Shown here: in pieces, positions 24,256 to 33,595 of the stretch
Numbering within the stretch: the stretch's first letter is position 1
Layout: each line of letters starts with the position of its first letter
NCBI RefSeq assembly: GCF_024519455.1
Contig: NZ_JALJRY010000022.1
Span: 1 to 64,000 of the forward strand
Length of the DNA: 64,000 nt
DNA from: Streptomyces sp. STR69
GTDB lineage: Bacteria; Actinomycetota; Actinomycetes; Streptomycetales; Streptomycetaceae
Direction of reading: 5' to 3'
Made by a program: the position numbers and the translations under genes
The notes under the pieces: generated by a model
Database searches by the model: none
Seen by the model: the letters and a program-made list of their open reading frames with translations, nothing else
What the model was told of the DNA's origin: nothing

Positions 24256-24276
24256 CTTATCGAAAACCTATCGGTC
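24256..24276. promoter_or_regulatory. Possible regulatory repeats upstream of fabG
   Basis: TATCG occurs twice as a direct repeat about 11 bp apart inside CTTATCGAAAACCTATCGG, with another CGATAG half-site near 24208. This could be a binding site for a fatty-acid regulator or simply promoter sequence. Evidence is weak. Confidence 0.3.
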
Positions 24277-24434
24277 GGCCCACTCCACGGGACAATCGGG
24301 CACCGACAGTGGCTTGGGGGACTCGCTGTCGGGTCTCTACAGAAAGTGCCGACGCCGAGCGGAAACGTGTGGTCCCCGCACCTGTCCGCGCGACATGATC
24401 GGACTCCACAGGCCACGACAGCAGGGAGACCTCC

Positions 24435-25958
24435 GTGCCTCATTCCATCGACGAAGCCTTCACGGCACTTCCGCTACGCGCCCTGGCCGATGCCGCGCTG
24501 GCACGCGCGCGTGCGCTCGGGGCCGAGCACGCGGACTTCCGGTTCGAGCGGGTGCGCAGCGCGTCCTGGCGGCTGCGGGACGCCCGGCCGGCCGGTACGT
24601 CGGACACCACCGACCTCGGGTACGCGGTGCGGGTCGTGCACGGCGGCACCTGGGGGTTCGCGTCGGGGGTGGACCTGAGCCTGGACGCCGCCGCCAAGGT
24701 CGCCTCGCAGGCGGTGGCGATGGCGAAGCTCTCCGCCCAGGTGATCAAGGCGGCCGGGTCGGACGAGCGGGTCGAGCTGGCCGCCGAGCCCGTGCACGAG
24801 GAGCGGACGTGGATCTCGTCGTACGAGATCGATCCGTTCTCCGTGCCCGACGAGGAGAAGGCGGGGCTGCTGGCGGACTGGAGCGCCCGGCTGCTCGCGG
24901 CGGACGGCGTCAACCACGTGGACGCGTCGCTGCTCACCGTGCACGAGAACAAGTTCTACGCCGACACCGCCGGGACGGTGACCACGCAGCAGCGGGTTCG
25001 GCTGCATCCGCAGCTGAACGCGGTGTCGGTCGACGAGTCGAGCGGCGAGTTCGACTCCATGCGCACCATCGCGCCGCCCGTGGGCCGCGGCTGGGAGTAC
25101 CTCACGGGCACCGGCTGGGACTGGGACGAGGAGCTGGCGCGGATCCCCGAGCTGCTCGCCGAGAAGATGCGGGCACCCACCGTCGAGGCGGGCCTGTACG
25201 ACCTCGTCGTCGACCCGTCCAACCTGTGGCTGACGATCCACGAGTCCATCGGCCACGCCACCGAACTGGACCGCGCGCTCGGCTACGAGGCCGCCTACGC
25301 CGGCACGTCCTTCGCCACTTTCGACAAACTCGGCAAGCTCAAGTACGGCTCCGAGCGGATGAACGTGACCGGGGACCGCACCGCCGAGCACGGCCTGGCG
25401 ACCATCGGCTACGACGACGAGGGCGTCGAGGGCCAGTCCTGGGACCTCGTCAAGGACGGCACCCTGGTCGGCTACCAACTCGACCGCCGCATCGCCAGGT
25501 TGACCGGCTTCGAGCGCTCCAACGGCTGCGCCTACGCCGACTCCCCCGGCCATGTCCCGGTACAGCGCATGGCCAACGTGTCACTCCAGCCGGACCCTGC
25601 GGGGCTCTCCACGGAGGACCTGATCGGCGGGGTCGACCGCGGGATCTACGTGGTCGGCGACCGGTCGTGGTCGATCGACATGCAGCGCTACAACTTCCAG
25701 TTCACCGGGCAACGGTTCTTCAAGATCGAGAACGGGCGGATCACCGGACAGCTGCGGGACGTCGCGTACCAGGCGACGACCACCGACTTCTGGGGCTCCA
25801 TGGCGGCCGTCGGCGGTCCGCAGACGTACGTCCTGGGCGGCGCCTTCAACTGCGGCAAGGCCCAGCCGGGCCAGGTCGCCTCGGTCTCGCACGGCTGCCC
25901 GTCGGCCCTCTTCACGGGCGTCAACATCCTCAACACCACGCAGGAGGCCGGTCGATGA
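24435..25958 (+). CDS. tldD: Metallopeptidase TldD
   Basis: 507 residues. TldD and TldE form a heterodimeric protease that degrades unfolded peptides and matures some RiPP antibiotics such as microcin B17. The zinc motif HESIGH (269-274, HExxxH) is intact, so this is the catalytic subunit. GTG 24435 has GGGAGA upstream. Its stop overlaps the tldE start (ATGA). No RiPP precursor gene is apparent in this window, so a general role is more likely. Confidence 0.95.
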   Translation: MPHSIDEAFTALPLRALADAALARARALGAEHADFRFERVRSASWRLRDARPAGTSDTTDLGYAVRVVHGGTWGFASGVDLSLDAAAKVASQAVAMAKLSAQVIKAAGSDERVELAAEPVHEERTWISSYEIDPFSVPDEEKAGLLADWSARLLAADGVNHVDASLLTVHENKFYADTAGTVTTQQRVRLHPQLNAVSVDESSGEFDSMRTIAPPVGRGWEYLTGTGWDWDEELARIPELLAEKMRAPTVEAGLYDLVVDPSNLWLTIHESIGHATELDRALGYEAAYAGTSFATFDKLGKLKYGSERMNVTGDRTAEHGLATIGYDDEGVEGQSWDLVKDGTLVGYQLDRRIARLTGFERSNGCAYADSPGHVPVQRMANVSLQPDPAGLSTEDLIGGVDRGIYVVGDRSWSIDMQRYNFQFTGQRFFKIENGRITGQLRDVAYQATTTDFWGSMAAVGGPQTYVLGGAFNCGKAQPGQVASVSHGCPSALFTGVNILNTTQEAGR

Positions 25959-27349
25959 GCGCCCGTACGAACAAGCCGCACGAGATCGTCGAGCGTGCCC
26001 TCGAACTGTCCCGGGCCGACGGCTGTGTCGTCATCGCCGACGAGCAGTCGACCGCCAACCTCCGCTGGGCGGGCAACGCGCTGACCACGAACGGGGTCAC
26101 GCGCGGGCGCACGCTCACCGTCATCGCGACCGTCGACGGCAAGGAGGGCACCGCCTCGGGGGTCGTGTCCCGGTCCGCCGTCACCCCGGAGGAGCTGGAG
26201 CCGCTCGTACGCGCCGCCGAGGCCGCCGCGCGCGGGGCCGCGCCCGCCGAGGACGCGCAGCCGCTCGTCACGGGCGTGGCCGCGTCGCCCGACTTCACGG
26301 ACGGCCCCGCCGAGACCTCGTCCAGCGTGTTCACCGACTTCGCCCCGGCGCTCGGCGAATCGTTCGCACGCGCGCGTGCGGGCGGTCGTGAGCTGTACGG
26401 CTTCGCCAACCACGAACTGGTCACCAGCTACCTCGGTACGTCGACCGGGCTGCGCCTGCGTCACGACCAGCCCAACGGGACGCTGGAGCTGAACGCCAAG
26501 TCCCCGGACCGTACGCGCTCGGCCTGGGCCGGCCGCTCGACGCGGGACTTCAAGGACGTCGACCCGGCGGCCCTGGACGCCGAGTTGGCCGTACGACTGG
26601 GCTGGGCCGAGCGGAAGATCCCGCTGCCCGCGGGCCGGTACGAGACGCTGCTGCCGCCGACCGCGGTCGCGGACCTGCTGATCTACCAGATGTGGTCGGC
26701 GTCGGGCCGGGACGCGGTCGAGGGCCGCACGGTGTTCTCCAAGCCGGGCGGGGGGACCCGTGTCGGCGAGAAGCTCAGCGAGCTGCCGCTGACGCTGCGC
26801 AGCGACCCGAACGAACCGGGCCTGGAGTCCGCGCCGTTCGTGCTCGCGCACACCTCCGGGGGCGACCAGTCGGTGTTCGACAACGGGCTGCCGCTGACGG
26901 CGACCGACTGGGTGCGCGAGGGCGAGCTGAAGCACCTACTGACCAGCCGGCACAGCGCGGGGCTGACCGGGCTGCCGGTGGCGCCGTCGATCGACAACCT
27001 GATCCTGAGCGGGGGCGAGGACCGCTCCCTGGAGGAGATGGTCGCGAACACCGCGCGCGGGCTGCTGCTCACCTGCCTCTGGTACATCCGCGAGGTCGAC
27101 CCGGCGACCCTGCTGCTCACCGGGCTGACCCGGGACGGCGTCTACCTCGTCGAGAACGGCGAGGTGGCGGGCGAGGTGAACAACTTCCGGTTCAACGAGT
27201 CGCCGGTGGATCTGCTGGGGCGGGCGACCGAGGCCGGGCGTACGGAAAAGACGCTGCCCAGGGAGTGGAGCGACTGGTTCACTAGGGCGGCGATGCCCGC
27301 GCTGCGGGTGCCGGACTTCAATATGAGCTCTGTCAGTCAGGGCGTATAA
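25955..27349 (+). CDS. tldE: TldE/PmbA family subunit
   Basis: 464 residues, the non-catalytic partner of TldD; it lacks the HExxxH motif. The C-terminal half has the family's SVFDNGLPLTATDWV, GLTGLPVAPSIDNL and NGEVAGEVNNFRFNESP blocks in order. It starts inside the tldD stop (ATGA, 25955-25958) with AGGAGG eight nt upstream, so equal expression of both subunits is expected. Confidence 0.94.
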   Translation: MSARTNKPHEIVERALELSRADGCVVIADEQSTANLRWAGNALTTNGVTRGRTLTVIATVDGKEGTASGVVSRSAVTPEELEPLVRAAEAAARGAAPAEDAQPLVTGVAASPDFTDGPAETSSSVFTDFAPALGESFARARAGGRELYGFANHELVTSYLGTSTGLRLRHDQPNGTLELNAKSPDRTRSAWAGRSTRDFKDVDPAALDAELAVRLGWAERKIPLPAGRYETLLPPTAVADLLIYQMWSASGRDAVEGRTVFSKPGGGTRVGEKLSELPLTLRSDPNEPGLESAPFVLAHTSGGDQSVFDNGLPLTATDWVREGELKHLLTSRHSAGLTGLPVAPSIDNLILSGGEDRSLEEMVANTARGLLLTCLWYIREVDPATLLLTGLTRDGVYLVENGEVAGEVNNFRFNESPVDLLGRATEAGRTEKTLPREWSDWFTRAAMPALRVPDFNMSSVSQGV

Positions 27350-27393
27350 CCTCGTACCTGATTCACGAGACCACTCAAGGAGATACGAGAACC

Positions 27394-28662
27394 GTGACGG
27401 ACATCGTCGACGAGCTGAAGTGGCGCGGGCTGTTCGCCCTGTCCACCGACGAAGATGCTTTGCGCAAGGCGCTCGCGGACGGTCCCGTCACGTTCTATTG
27501 CGGTTTCGACCCCACCGCGCCCTCCCTCCACCTGGGACACCTGGTGCAGGTGCTCACCGTGCGCCGGCTGCAGCAGGCCGGCCACCGGCCGCTGGCGCTG
27601 GTCGGCGGCGCCACCGGCCAGATCGGCGACCCCCGCCCGACGGCGGAGCGCACGCTGAACGACCCGGAGACGGTCGCCGGCTGGGTGCAGAAGCTGCGCC
27701 GCCAGATCGAGCCGTTCCTGTCCTTCGAGGGCGAGAACGCCGCGGTCATGGTCAACAACCTGGACTGGACGGCGAACCTCTCCGCCATCGAGTTCCTGCG
27801 CGACATCGGCAAGCACTTCCGCGTCAACAAGATGCTGGCGAAGGACTCGGTCGCCAAGCGTCTGGACTCCGAACAGGGCATCAGCTACACGGAGTTCAGC
27901 TACCAGATCCTCCAGGGCATGGACTTCCTCCAGCTCTACCGGAGGTACGGCTGCACGCTCCAGCAGGGCGGCAGCGACCAGTGGGGCAACCTCACGGCGG
28001 GCCTGGACCTGATCCACCGCCTGGAGCCGGACGCCACGGTGCACGCCTACGGCACACCGCTGATGACCAAGGCCGACGGCACGAAGTTCAGCAAGTCCGA
28101 AGGCACCGCCATCTGGCTCGACCCGGAGATGACCACGCCGTACGCGTTCTACCAGTTCTGGCTGAACACGGACGACCGGGACATCTCCACGTACGCGCGC
28201 ATGCTGTCCTTCAAGTCCCGTGCGGAGCTTGAGGAGTTGGAGAAGCAGACCGAGGAGCGCCCGCAGGCCCGTGCCGCACAGCGCGCGCTCGCCGAGGAGC
28301 TGACGACGCTGGTGCACGGCGCCGAGCAGACCGCCGCCGTGACCGCCGCGTCCAGGGCCCTCTTCGGGCAGGGCGAGCTGGCGGAGCTCGACGAGAAGAC
28401 GCTCGCCGCGTCCCTCTCCGAGGTGCCGCACGTCCAGGTCGCCGAACTCGGTCCCGTCGTCGACCTGTTCGCCGAGGTCGGCCTGGTGGCGAGCAAGTCC
28501 GCCGCACGGCGGACCGTGAAGGAAGGCGGGGCCTACGTGAACAACGTGAAGGTCGCCGCGGAGGATGCCGTGCCGGGCACGGAGGATCTCCTTCATGGGC
28601 GGTGGCTGGTGCTTCGGCGGGGGAAGAAGAATCTGGCCGCCGTTGAGGTGACTGGAGCGTAA
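27394..28662 (+). CDS. tyrS: Tyrosyl-tRNA synthetase
   Basis: 422 residues; charges tRNA-Tyr. The class I signatures are HLGH (46-49) and KFSKS (about 230-234), with the Tyr-binding region YCGFDPTAPS just before HLGH. A C-terminal S4-like RNA-binding domain covers about 350-422. GTG 27394 has AAGGAGA upstream. The gap to tldE is 44 nt, so it may share that transcript or have its own promoter. Confidence 0.97.
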   Translation: MTDIVDELKWRGLFALSTDEDALRKALADGPVTFYCGFDPTAPSLHLGHLVQVLTVRRLQQAGHRPLALVGGATGQIGDPRPTAERTLNDPETVAGWVQKLRRQIEPFLSFEGENAAVMVNNLDWTANLSAIEFLRDIGKHFRVNKMLAKDSVAKRLDSEQGISYTEFSYQILQGMDFLQLYRRYGCTLQQGGSDQWGNLTAGLDLIHRLEPDATVHAYGTPLMTKADGTKFSKSEGTAIWLDPEMTTPYAFYQFWLNTDDRDISTYARMLSFKSRAELEELEKQTEERPQARAAQRALAEELTTLVHGAEQTAAVTAASRALFGQGELAELDEKTLAASLSEVPHVQVAELGPVVDLFAEVGLVASKSAARRTVKEGGAYVNNVKVAAEDAVPGTEDLLHGRWLVLRRGKKNLAAVEVTGA

Positions 28663-28693
28663 GCGCCGTAGGGGTGCGGAGAGCGCGCGGTCT

Positions 28694-28744
28694 GCCGGTT
28701 CGTTGTGGCTGGTCGCGCAGTTCCCCGCGCCCCTAACGGGGCGC
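28694..28744. repeat. Streptomyces dispersed repeat (GTTGTGGCTGGTCGCGCAG type)
   Basis: This intergenic sequence, with GTGGCTGGTCGCGCAGTTCC and a terminal GCGCCCC-TAAC-GGGGCGC hairpin, matches a pattern I know from many Streptomyces intergenic regions. It lies between the convergent tyrS and GlsB-like genes and may also act as their terminator. Confidence 0.7.
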
Positions 28745-28749
28745 TGCCG

Positions 28750-29028
28750 TCAGGCTCGTTGTTTGTTCTTGCCGATCGTCGCCATGTACGCCATGTCGAC
28801 GACGAAGACGATGATGATCGCGGCGATGAGCTGGAACGCGTGGCGGCTCCAGTCGATGCCGCTGGTCGCGTCGACGCCGGCCGCTCGGGCGATCGCGTTG
28901 CCGACGATGGCGCCGAGAATGCCGCAGATGGTGGTCAGCCAGAGCGGACTGTGCTGCTTGCCCGGGATGATCGCCTTCGCGATCAGACCCAGCACGAATC
29001 CCACGATGATCGCCCACAACCAGCCCAT
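28750..29028 (-). CDS. GlsB/YeaQ/YmgE-family membrane protein
   Basis: 92 residues with three hydrophobic segments and the family's MGWLWAIIVGFVLGLIAK opening, PGK and ILGAIVG motifs. Such small transglycosylase-associated membrane proteins are stress-induced in other bacteria; the mechanism is unknown. ATG 29028 has AAGGAGG five nt upstream. Confidence 0.9.
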   Translation of the reverse strand: MGWLWAIIVGFVLGLIAKAIIPGKQHSPLWLTTICGILGAIVGNAIARAAGVDATSGIDWSRHAFQLIAAIIIVFVVDMAYMATIGKNKQRA

Positions 29029-29274
29029 GGCTGCCTCCTTGTACGGCTCGACGTGAGCATTACGCCAAGTGTGGGCCCGGTCGCCGTACGCCGCATGTCG
29101 GGTACGGCCGTACGTGGCGCGGCGCAGGCCGCTCGCCCGGACCCGGGGTGCCCCGGTCTCGAAGGCGGCGCAGTCGCGGCGTAACGTTGGAGGCCTCGGG
29201 GCCCGGTTCCCGGATCGGGTACGGACCGGGGTGCGGGCCGGGGAGAGTCCGATGCGGGCGGATGGTGGAATGTG

Positions 29275-29673
29275 ATGCGGAAGCTGCACGGCGAAGGCAA
29301 CGCCCAGGTGTTCCGGATCACCGGAGCCCGGACGGGACTAGCGGAGGATGTCCGCGGTCGGCAGCGCCGGTATGTCATCTCGATGTCGATCCGTACGGTG
29401 TCGGTGATTCTCGCCTGTTCCCTGTGGAACGTCGAACGGCACGTCGCGATCGTCGCGTTGGTGCTCGGTGTGCTTCTCCCCTATGTCGCCGTGGTGATCG
29501 CGAACGCCGGGCGGGAGAACGCGCCCGGTCTGCCGTCGACGTTCGTCACCACGCCACTGCGGCCGATGATCACACCGCCGCGGTCGGACGAGGGCGTCGC
29601 GGAACCCGTCCCGGAAGAGGTCGTGCCCGAGCCGACGCCCGGTGTGCGGGGCGAACCGTACGGCCGGTCGTGA
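29275..29673 (+). CDS. DUF3099-family membrane protein
   Basis: About 132 residues. The N-terminal VFRITGARTGLAEDVRGRQRRYVISM block and two membrane helices (about 40-60 and 62-80) match DUF3099 as I remember it. The C-terminal third is Pro/Glu-rich and probably disordered. The function is unknown. ATG 29275 follows GGTGGA; GTG 29272 is equally possible. Confidence 0.82.
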   Translation: MRKLHGEGNAQVFRITGARTGLAEDVRGRQRRYVISMSIRTVSVILACSLWNVERHVAIVALVLGVLLPYVAVVIANAGRENAPGLPSTFVTTPLRPMITPPRSDEGVAEPVPEEVVPEPTPGVRGEPYGRS

Positions 29674-29784
29674 CCATGGGGAACGTGCCATAAACGGAAG
29701 TCGGCTCCGCATCAAGCTCAAGAAAAGCTCAGATCAATCATGTTGTTCCGGTGCCGAGCGACCGGTCACCCGTGACATACTTCG

Positions 29785-29862
29785 TACGCGCTCCGCATCC
29801 CCCGTCGGAGCGACAGACCGACGCCGGGCAGCTCCCCCCGTGGCTGCTCGGCGTCGCCTTTT
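29785..29862 (+). ncRNA. 6C-like small RNA
   Basis: Two adjacent hairpins carry C-rich loops. Hairpin 1 has a 7-bp stem (29789-29795 with 29806-29812) and loop CATCCCCCGT. Hairpin 2 has a 14-bp stem (29819-29832 with 29843-29856) and loop TCCCCCCGTG, followed by CCTTTT. Paired hairpins with runs of five or six C in the loops define the actinobacterial 6C RNA motif. The final hairpin also works as an intrinsic terminator. A CATACT -10-like element (29776-29781) lies just upstream. An alternative reading is an attenuator for the gene at 29897. Confidence 0.7.
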
Positions 29863-29896
29863 CAGCGCATCTGTGAGACGAATTCCGTGAGTTCCC

Positions 29897-30115
29897 GTGA
29901 GTGACGAGACGCCGATCTGCTCCGCGAAGGGCTGCCGCGCCGACGCCGTGTGGGTCCTCGCGTGGAACAACCCGAAGATCCATACACCGGAGCGGCGCAA
30001 GACGTGGCTCGCGTGCGAGGAACATCGCGAGCATCTGTCCCAGTTCCTCGGTGTACGCGGGTTCCTGAAGGACGTCGTCAAGTTCGAGGACTGGGAAGCA
30101 CCCGAGATCCCGTAG
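29897..30115 (+). CDS. Small conserved protein with Cys/His metal-binding pattern
   Basis: 72 residues. CSAKGC (8-13) and ACEEH (about 39-43) suggest a small zinc site. The rest has several Trp and a conserved-looking VRGFLKDVVKFEDWE end. I do not recognise a characterised family. The start is GTG 29897 with only a weak ribosome site. It is convergent with moaA. Confidence 0.78.
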   Translation: MSDETPICSAKGCRADAVWVLAWNNPKIHTPERRKTWLACEEHREHLSQFLGVRGFLKDVVKFEDWEAPEIP

Positions 30116-30160
30116 AGCCCACCCGACGTTCCGTAGCGCCCCTTCGTCTACGGCGGCTGC

Positions 30161-31150
30161 TCAGCCGCCGATCGCCGACATCGGGCGGTCCGGCTGGAGG
30201 AACGACGGGTCGTCCAGGCCCGAGCCCGCCTTCTTGCCCCACATCGCCTGGCGCCAGATGCGGGCTATCTCCTCGTCCGGGGCGTCGGAGCGCAGGGCGG
30301 TGCGGAGGCTGGTCTCCTCGCGGGCGAAGAGGCAGTTGCGTATCTGGCCGTCGGCGGTGAGGCGGGGGCGGTCGCAGGCTCCGCAGAACGGGCGGGTGAC
30401 CGAGGCGATGACGCCCACCCGGTGCGGGCCGCCGTCCACGACCCAGCGCTCGGCCGGGGCCGAGCCGCGCTCGTCGGTGCCTTCGGGGGTCAGCTCGAAG
30501 CGTGTGCGGAGGGAGGCGAGGATGTCGCCGGCCGTGACCATGCCCTCGCGCTTCCAGCCGTGCTGGGCGTCCAGGGGCATCTGCTCGATGAAGCGCAGTT
30601 CGTAGTCGTGCGCCACGGCCCAGGACAGCAGGTCCGGGGCCTCGTCGGCGTTGAGTCCGGGCATCAGGACCGAGTTGACCTTGACCGGGGTCAGATCCGC
30701 TTCGCGGGCGGCTTCGAGGCCGTCGAGGACGTCCTGGTGGCGGTTGCGGCGGGGGAGGGTCTTGAAGACGTCCGGGCGCAGGGTGTCCAGGGAGACGTTG
30801 ACCCGGTCCAGGCCCGCCTTCTTCAGGGCGGTCGCCGTGCGCTTGAGGCCGATGCCGTTGGTGGTGAGGGACATCCGGGGGCGGGGCTCCAGGGCCGCGA
30901 CCTGCTCGACGATGCCGACGAGGCCGGGGCGCAGCAGGGGCTCGCCGCCGGTGAAGCGGACCTCCTCGATACCGAGGGAGGTGACCGCGATGTCGATCAG
31001 GCGGACGATCTCGTCGTCCGTGAGGAGGTCGGGCTTCGCCAGCCACTGCAGGCCCTCCTCGGGCATGCAGTACGTGCACCGGAGGTTGCACCGGTCGGTC
31101 AGCGAAACCCTCAGGTCGGTGGCCACTCGGCCATAGGTGTCGATGAGCAC
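30161..31150 (-). CDS. moaA: GTP 3',8-cyclase MoaA
   Basis: 329 residues; radical-SAM enzyme that begins molybdenum-cofactor synthesis from GTP. The N-terminal cluster motif is CNLRCTYC (Cys21, Cys25, Cys28). The C-terminal cluster Cys are in PFCGACDRPRL and RNCLF, and the essential Gly-Gly end is present (AIGG). GTG 31150 has GGAGG five nt upstream and gives the usual length. No other moa gene is nearby. Confidence 0.97.
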   Translation of the reverse strand: MLIDTYGRVATDLRVSLTDRCNLRCTYCMPEEGLQWLAKPDLLTDDEIVRLIDIAVTSLGIEEVRFTGGEPLLRPGLVGIVEQVAALEPRPRMSLTTNGIGLKRTATALKKAGLDRVNVSLDTLRPDVFKTLPRRNRHQDVLDGLEAAREADLTPVKVNSVLMPGLNADEAPDLLSWAVAHDYELRFIEQMPLDAQHGWKREGMVTAGDILASLRTRFELTPEGTDERGSAPAERWVVDGGPHRVGVIASVTRPFCGACDRPRLTADGQIRNCLFAREETSLRTALRSDAPDEEIARIWRQAMWGKKAGSGLDDPSFLQPDRPMSAIGG

Positions 31151-31311
31151 GTGGGCCTCCTCCCTCAATTCGGATCGCATGTTTTCCGACACCTGCGAGC
31201 CTACGCGACACCTCTGACAACGAGAGCGGCCCGATCCCACGAGGTACGACGAGGCCGCGTCGTAGGGATCTACGACGCGGCCGTCGGTGTGGGGGGATTC
31301 AGTGGGAGGAC

Positions 31312-32931
31312 TCAGTGGGCTCCGGTGCCGGTCAGGGACCGTACCTCCAGCTCCGCGTACTTGGCGGTGTCGGGCTCCTCCTTGGAGAGGATCGTGCCGA
31401 GCCAGCCCAGCAGGAAGCCGACCGGGATGGAGATGATGCCGGGGTTCTCCAGGGGGAACCAGTGGAAGTCGACATCCGGGAACATCGAGGCGGGTTTCCC
31501 GGAGACGACCGGCGAGAACAGGACCAGGCCGACCGCGGTGACCAGGCCGCCGTAGATCGACCAGAGGGCTCCTGAGGTGGTGAAGCGCTTCCAGAAGAGG
31601 CTGTAGAGGATCGTCGGGAGGTTGGCGGAGGCGGCGACCGCGAAGGCGAGGGCGACCAGGCCGGCGACGTTCAGGTCGCGGGCGAGGGCGCCCAGGAGGA
31701 TGGAGACGGCGCCGATGCCGACCGTGGCGTACCGGGCGGCGGCCATCTCCTGTTTCTCCGTCGCCTGTCCCCGCTTGATGACGTTGGCGTAGATGTCGTG
31801 GGCGAAGGAGGAGGACGAGGCCAGAGTGAGGCCGGCGACGACCGCGAGGATCGTGGCGAAGGCGACCGCCGAGATGCTGGCCAGGAGGATGGCGCCCCAG
31901 TTGGAGTCGACTCCGCCCAGATGCAGGGCCAGGAGGGGGGCCGCCGTGTTGCCCGCCTTGTTGGAGGCGATGATCTCGTCCGGTTTGATCAGTGCCGCGG
32001 CGCCGAAGCCGAGGGCCAGGGTCATCAGGTAGAAGGCGCCGATGAGGCCGATGGCCCAGTTGACCGACTTACGGGCGGCCTTGGCGGTGGGCACCGTGTA
32101 GAAGCGGATCAGGATGTGCGGCAGGCCGGCGGTGCCGAGGACCAGGGCGATACCCAGGGAGATGAAGTCCAGCTTGGTCGTGCCGGTGGCGCCGTACTTG
32201 AGGCCGGGGTCCAGGAAGGCGGAGCCCTTGCCGCTGTTGTCGGCGGCCTTGCCGAGCAGGTCGGAGATGTTGAAGTTGAACTTGAGCATCACCAGGAAGG
32301 TGAGCAGCAGGGCGCCGGCGATCAGCAGGCAGGCCTTGACCATCTGGACCCAGGTGGTGCCCTTCATGCCGCCGATGGTGACGTACACGATCATCAGGAT
32401 GCCGACCAGGGCGACGATGCCGATCTTGCCGGCGTCACTGGTGATGCCCAGGAGCAGGGAGACCAGGACGCCCGCGCCGGCCATCTGGGCCAGCAGGTAG
32501 AAGATCGACACCACGATGGTGGAGGTGCCGGCCGCCGTACGGACCGGGCGCTGGCGCATGCGGTAGGCGAGGACGTCGCCCATGGTGTAGCGGCCGGAGT
32601 TGCGCAGCGGTTCGGCCACCAGGAGCAGGGCGACCAGCCAGGCGACCAGGAAGCCGATGGAGTACAGGAAGCCGTCGTAGCCGAAGAGGGCGATGGCGCC
32701 GGCGATGCCGAGGAAGGACGCGGCGGACATGTAGTCGCCGGAGACGGCCAGGCCGTTCTGGAAGGCGGTGAACTGCCGGCCGCCCGCGTAGAAGTCGGCG
32801 GCGCTCTTGGTCTGGCGGCCCGCCCAGACGGTGATGACGAGCGTCGCGGCGACGAAGACCGCGAACAGGGTGATGATCAGCGGTCGGTGCTGGCTCGCCT
32901 CGCCGGCGGCCAGGGTGATCGCGGGGCTCAT
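31312..32931 (-). CDS. Cation/acetate symporter (SSS family, ActP/MctC-like)
   Basis: 539 residues with about 13 membrane helices. Features of the sodium:solute symporter family include ADFYAGGRQFTAFQNGLAVSGDYMSAASFLG near the N-terminus and the GLTLASSSSFAHD segment. Relatives import acetate, propionate or pyruvate. Its ATG overlaps the stop of the upstream DUF485 gene (ATGA), the arrangement known from yjcH-actP, so the two are co-translated. Confidence 0.93.
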   Translation of the reverse strand: MSPAITLAAGEASQHRPLIITLFAVFVAATLVITVWAGRQTKSAADFYAGGRQFTAFQNGLAVSGDYMSAASFLGIAGAIALFGYDGFLYSIGFLVAWLVALLLVAEPLRNSGRYTMGDVLAYRMRQRPVRTAAGTSTIVVSIFYLLAQMAGAGVLVSLLLGITSDAGKIGIVALVGILMIVYVTIGGMKGTTWVQMVKACLLIAGALLLTFLVMLKFNFNISDLLGKAADNSGKGSAFLDPGLKYGATGTTKLDFISLGIALVLGTAGLPHILIRFYTVPTAKAARKSVNWAIGLIGAFYLMTLALGFGAAALIKPDEIIASNKAGNTAAPLLALHLGGVDSNWGAILLASISAVAFATILAVVAGLTLASSSSFAHDIYANVIKRGQATEKQEMAAARYATVGIGAVSILLGALARDLNVAGLVALAFAVAASANLPTILYSLFWKRFTTSGALWSIYGGLVTAVGLVLFSPVVSGKPASMFPDVDFHWFPLENPGIISIPVGFLLGWLGTILSKEEPDTAKYAELEVRSLTGTGAH

Positions 32932-33284
32932 GCGCCGCCCTCCATCCGGGACTTGATGGCTTCGGCCTTGGGGTCGAGTTTCGCGGCGGAGTACCGCGCG
33001 TACCACCAGGCGATGAGGAACGTGGTGAGGAACTGGCCGAGGCCCAGAACGAGGGCGACGTTGATGTTGCCGACGACCTTGGTGTCCATGAAGTCGTCCG
33101 CGTAGTTGCACAGCAGGACGTACAGGAGGTACCAGGTGATGAAGGCGACGGTCAGCGGGAAGGCGAAGGAGCGGTGGGCGCGGCGCAGTTCGGCGAACTC
33201 CGCGCTCTCCTGGACCTGTTCGAACTCCTCGGTACTGGGGAGTTTGCGTTCGGCTTTCGAGGGCGGTGGTGTCTCGGTGGCCAC
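32928..33284 (-). CDS. DUF485 membrane protein (YjcH-like)
   Basis: 118 residues with two membrane helices and the family signature FAFPLTVAFITWYLLYVLLCNYADDFM. It is the usual partner of ActP-type symporters and lies directly upstream with a 4-nt overlap. GTG 33284 was chosen because GAGGAG is six nt upstream; ATG 33308 would add eight residues. Confidence 0.9.
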   Translation of the reverse strand: MATETPPPSKAERKLPSTEEFEQVQESAEFAELRRAHRSFAFPLTVAFITWYLLYVLLCNYADDFMDTKVVGNINVALVLGLGQFLTTFLIAWWYARYSAAKLDPKAEAIKSRMEGGA

Positions 33285-33595
33285 GGTGTCTCCTCGCGTT
33301 GCGGACATGCTGGTTGCGACCTCACAGACCTACGGATCACGCCACCAGGAGTGATCGGGCAACTCCCCTGCGCAACATCGCGGGGGTCTCGATCCTGCTG
33401 GCGCTTCCTGCCCAGGGTCACGGCGCCACGCGTGGACCGGTTCAACTCCTTTGACTTCTTTCAGGACTCGCCTTTGGGAAGTCATTGCTGGCCAGCCCTC
33501 GCGGGAGATAACTTCAGCTGGCACCACTCGTCATGTACCTGCCCGGGAGGCATCACGTCTCGGGCCTTTTCGTTTCCGGATGATGTGGAGATCCC
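33285..33595. other. Divergent intergenic region between the symporter operon and the subtilase
   Basis: No gene is visible in these 311 bases. The right half is less GC-rich than its surroundings. TTGACT at about 33450 is a possible -35 for the subtilase, but no convincing -10 follows at 16-19 nt. Confidence 0.45.

Noticed and set aside
23477..25954. Upstream extension of the tldE frame
   Set aside because: The frame is open but overlaps fabG, fabI and tldD in other frames; the real start is the ATGA overlap at 25955.
24435..27349. RiPP maturation role for TldD/TldE
   Set aside because: The genes are clear, but no precursor peptide, cyclodehydratase or exporter is near, so only a general proteolytic role is supported.
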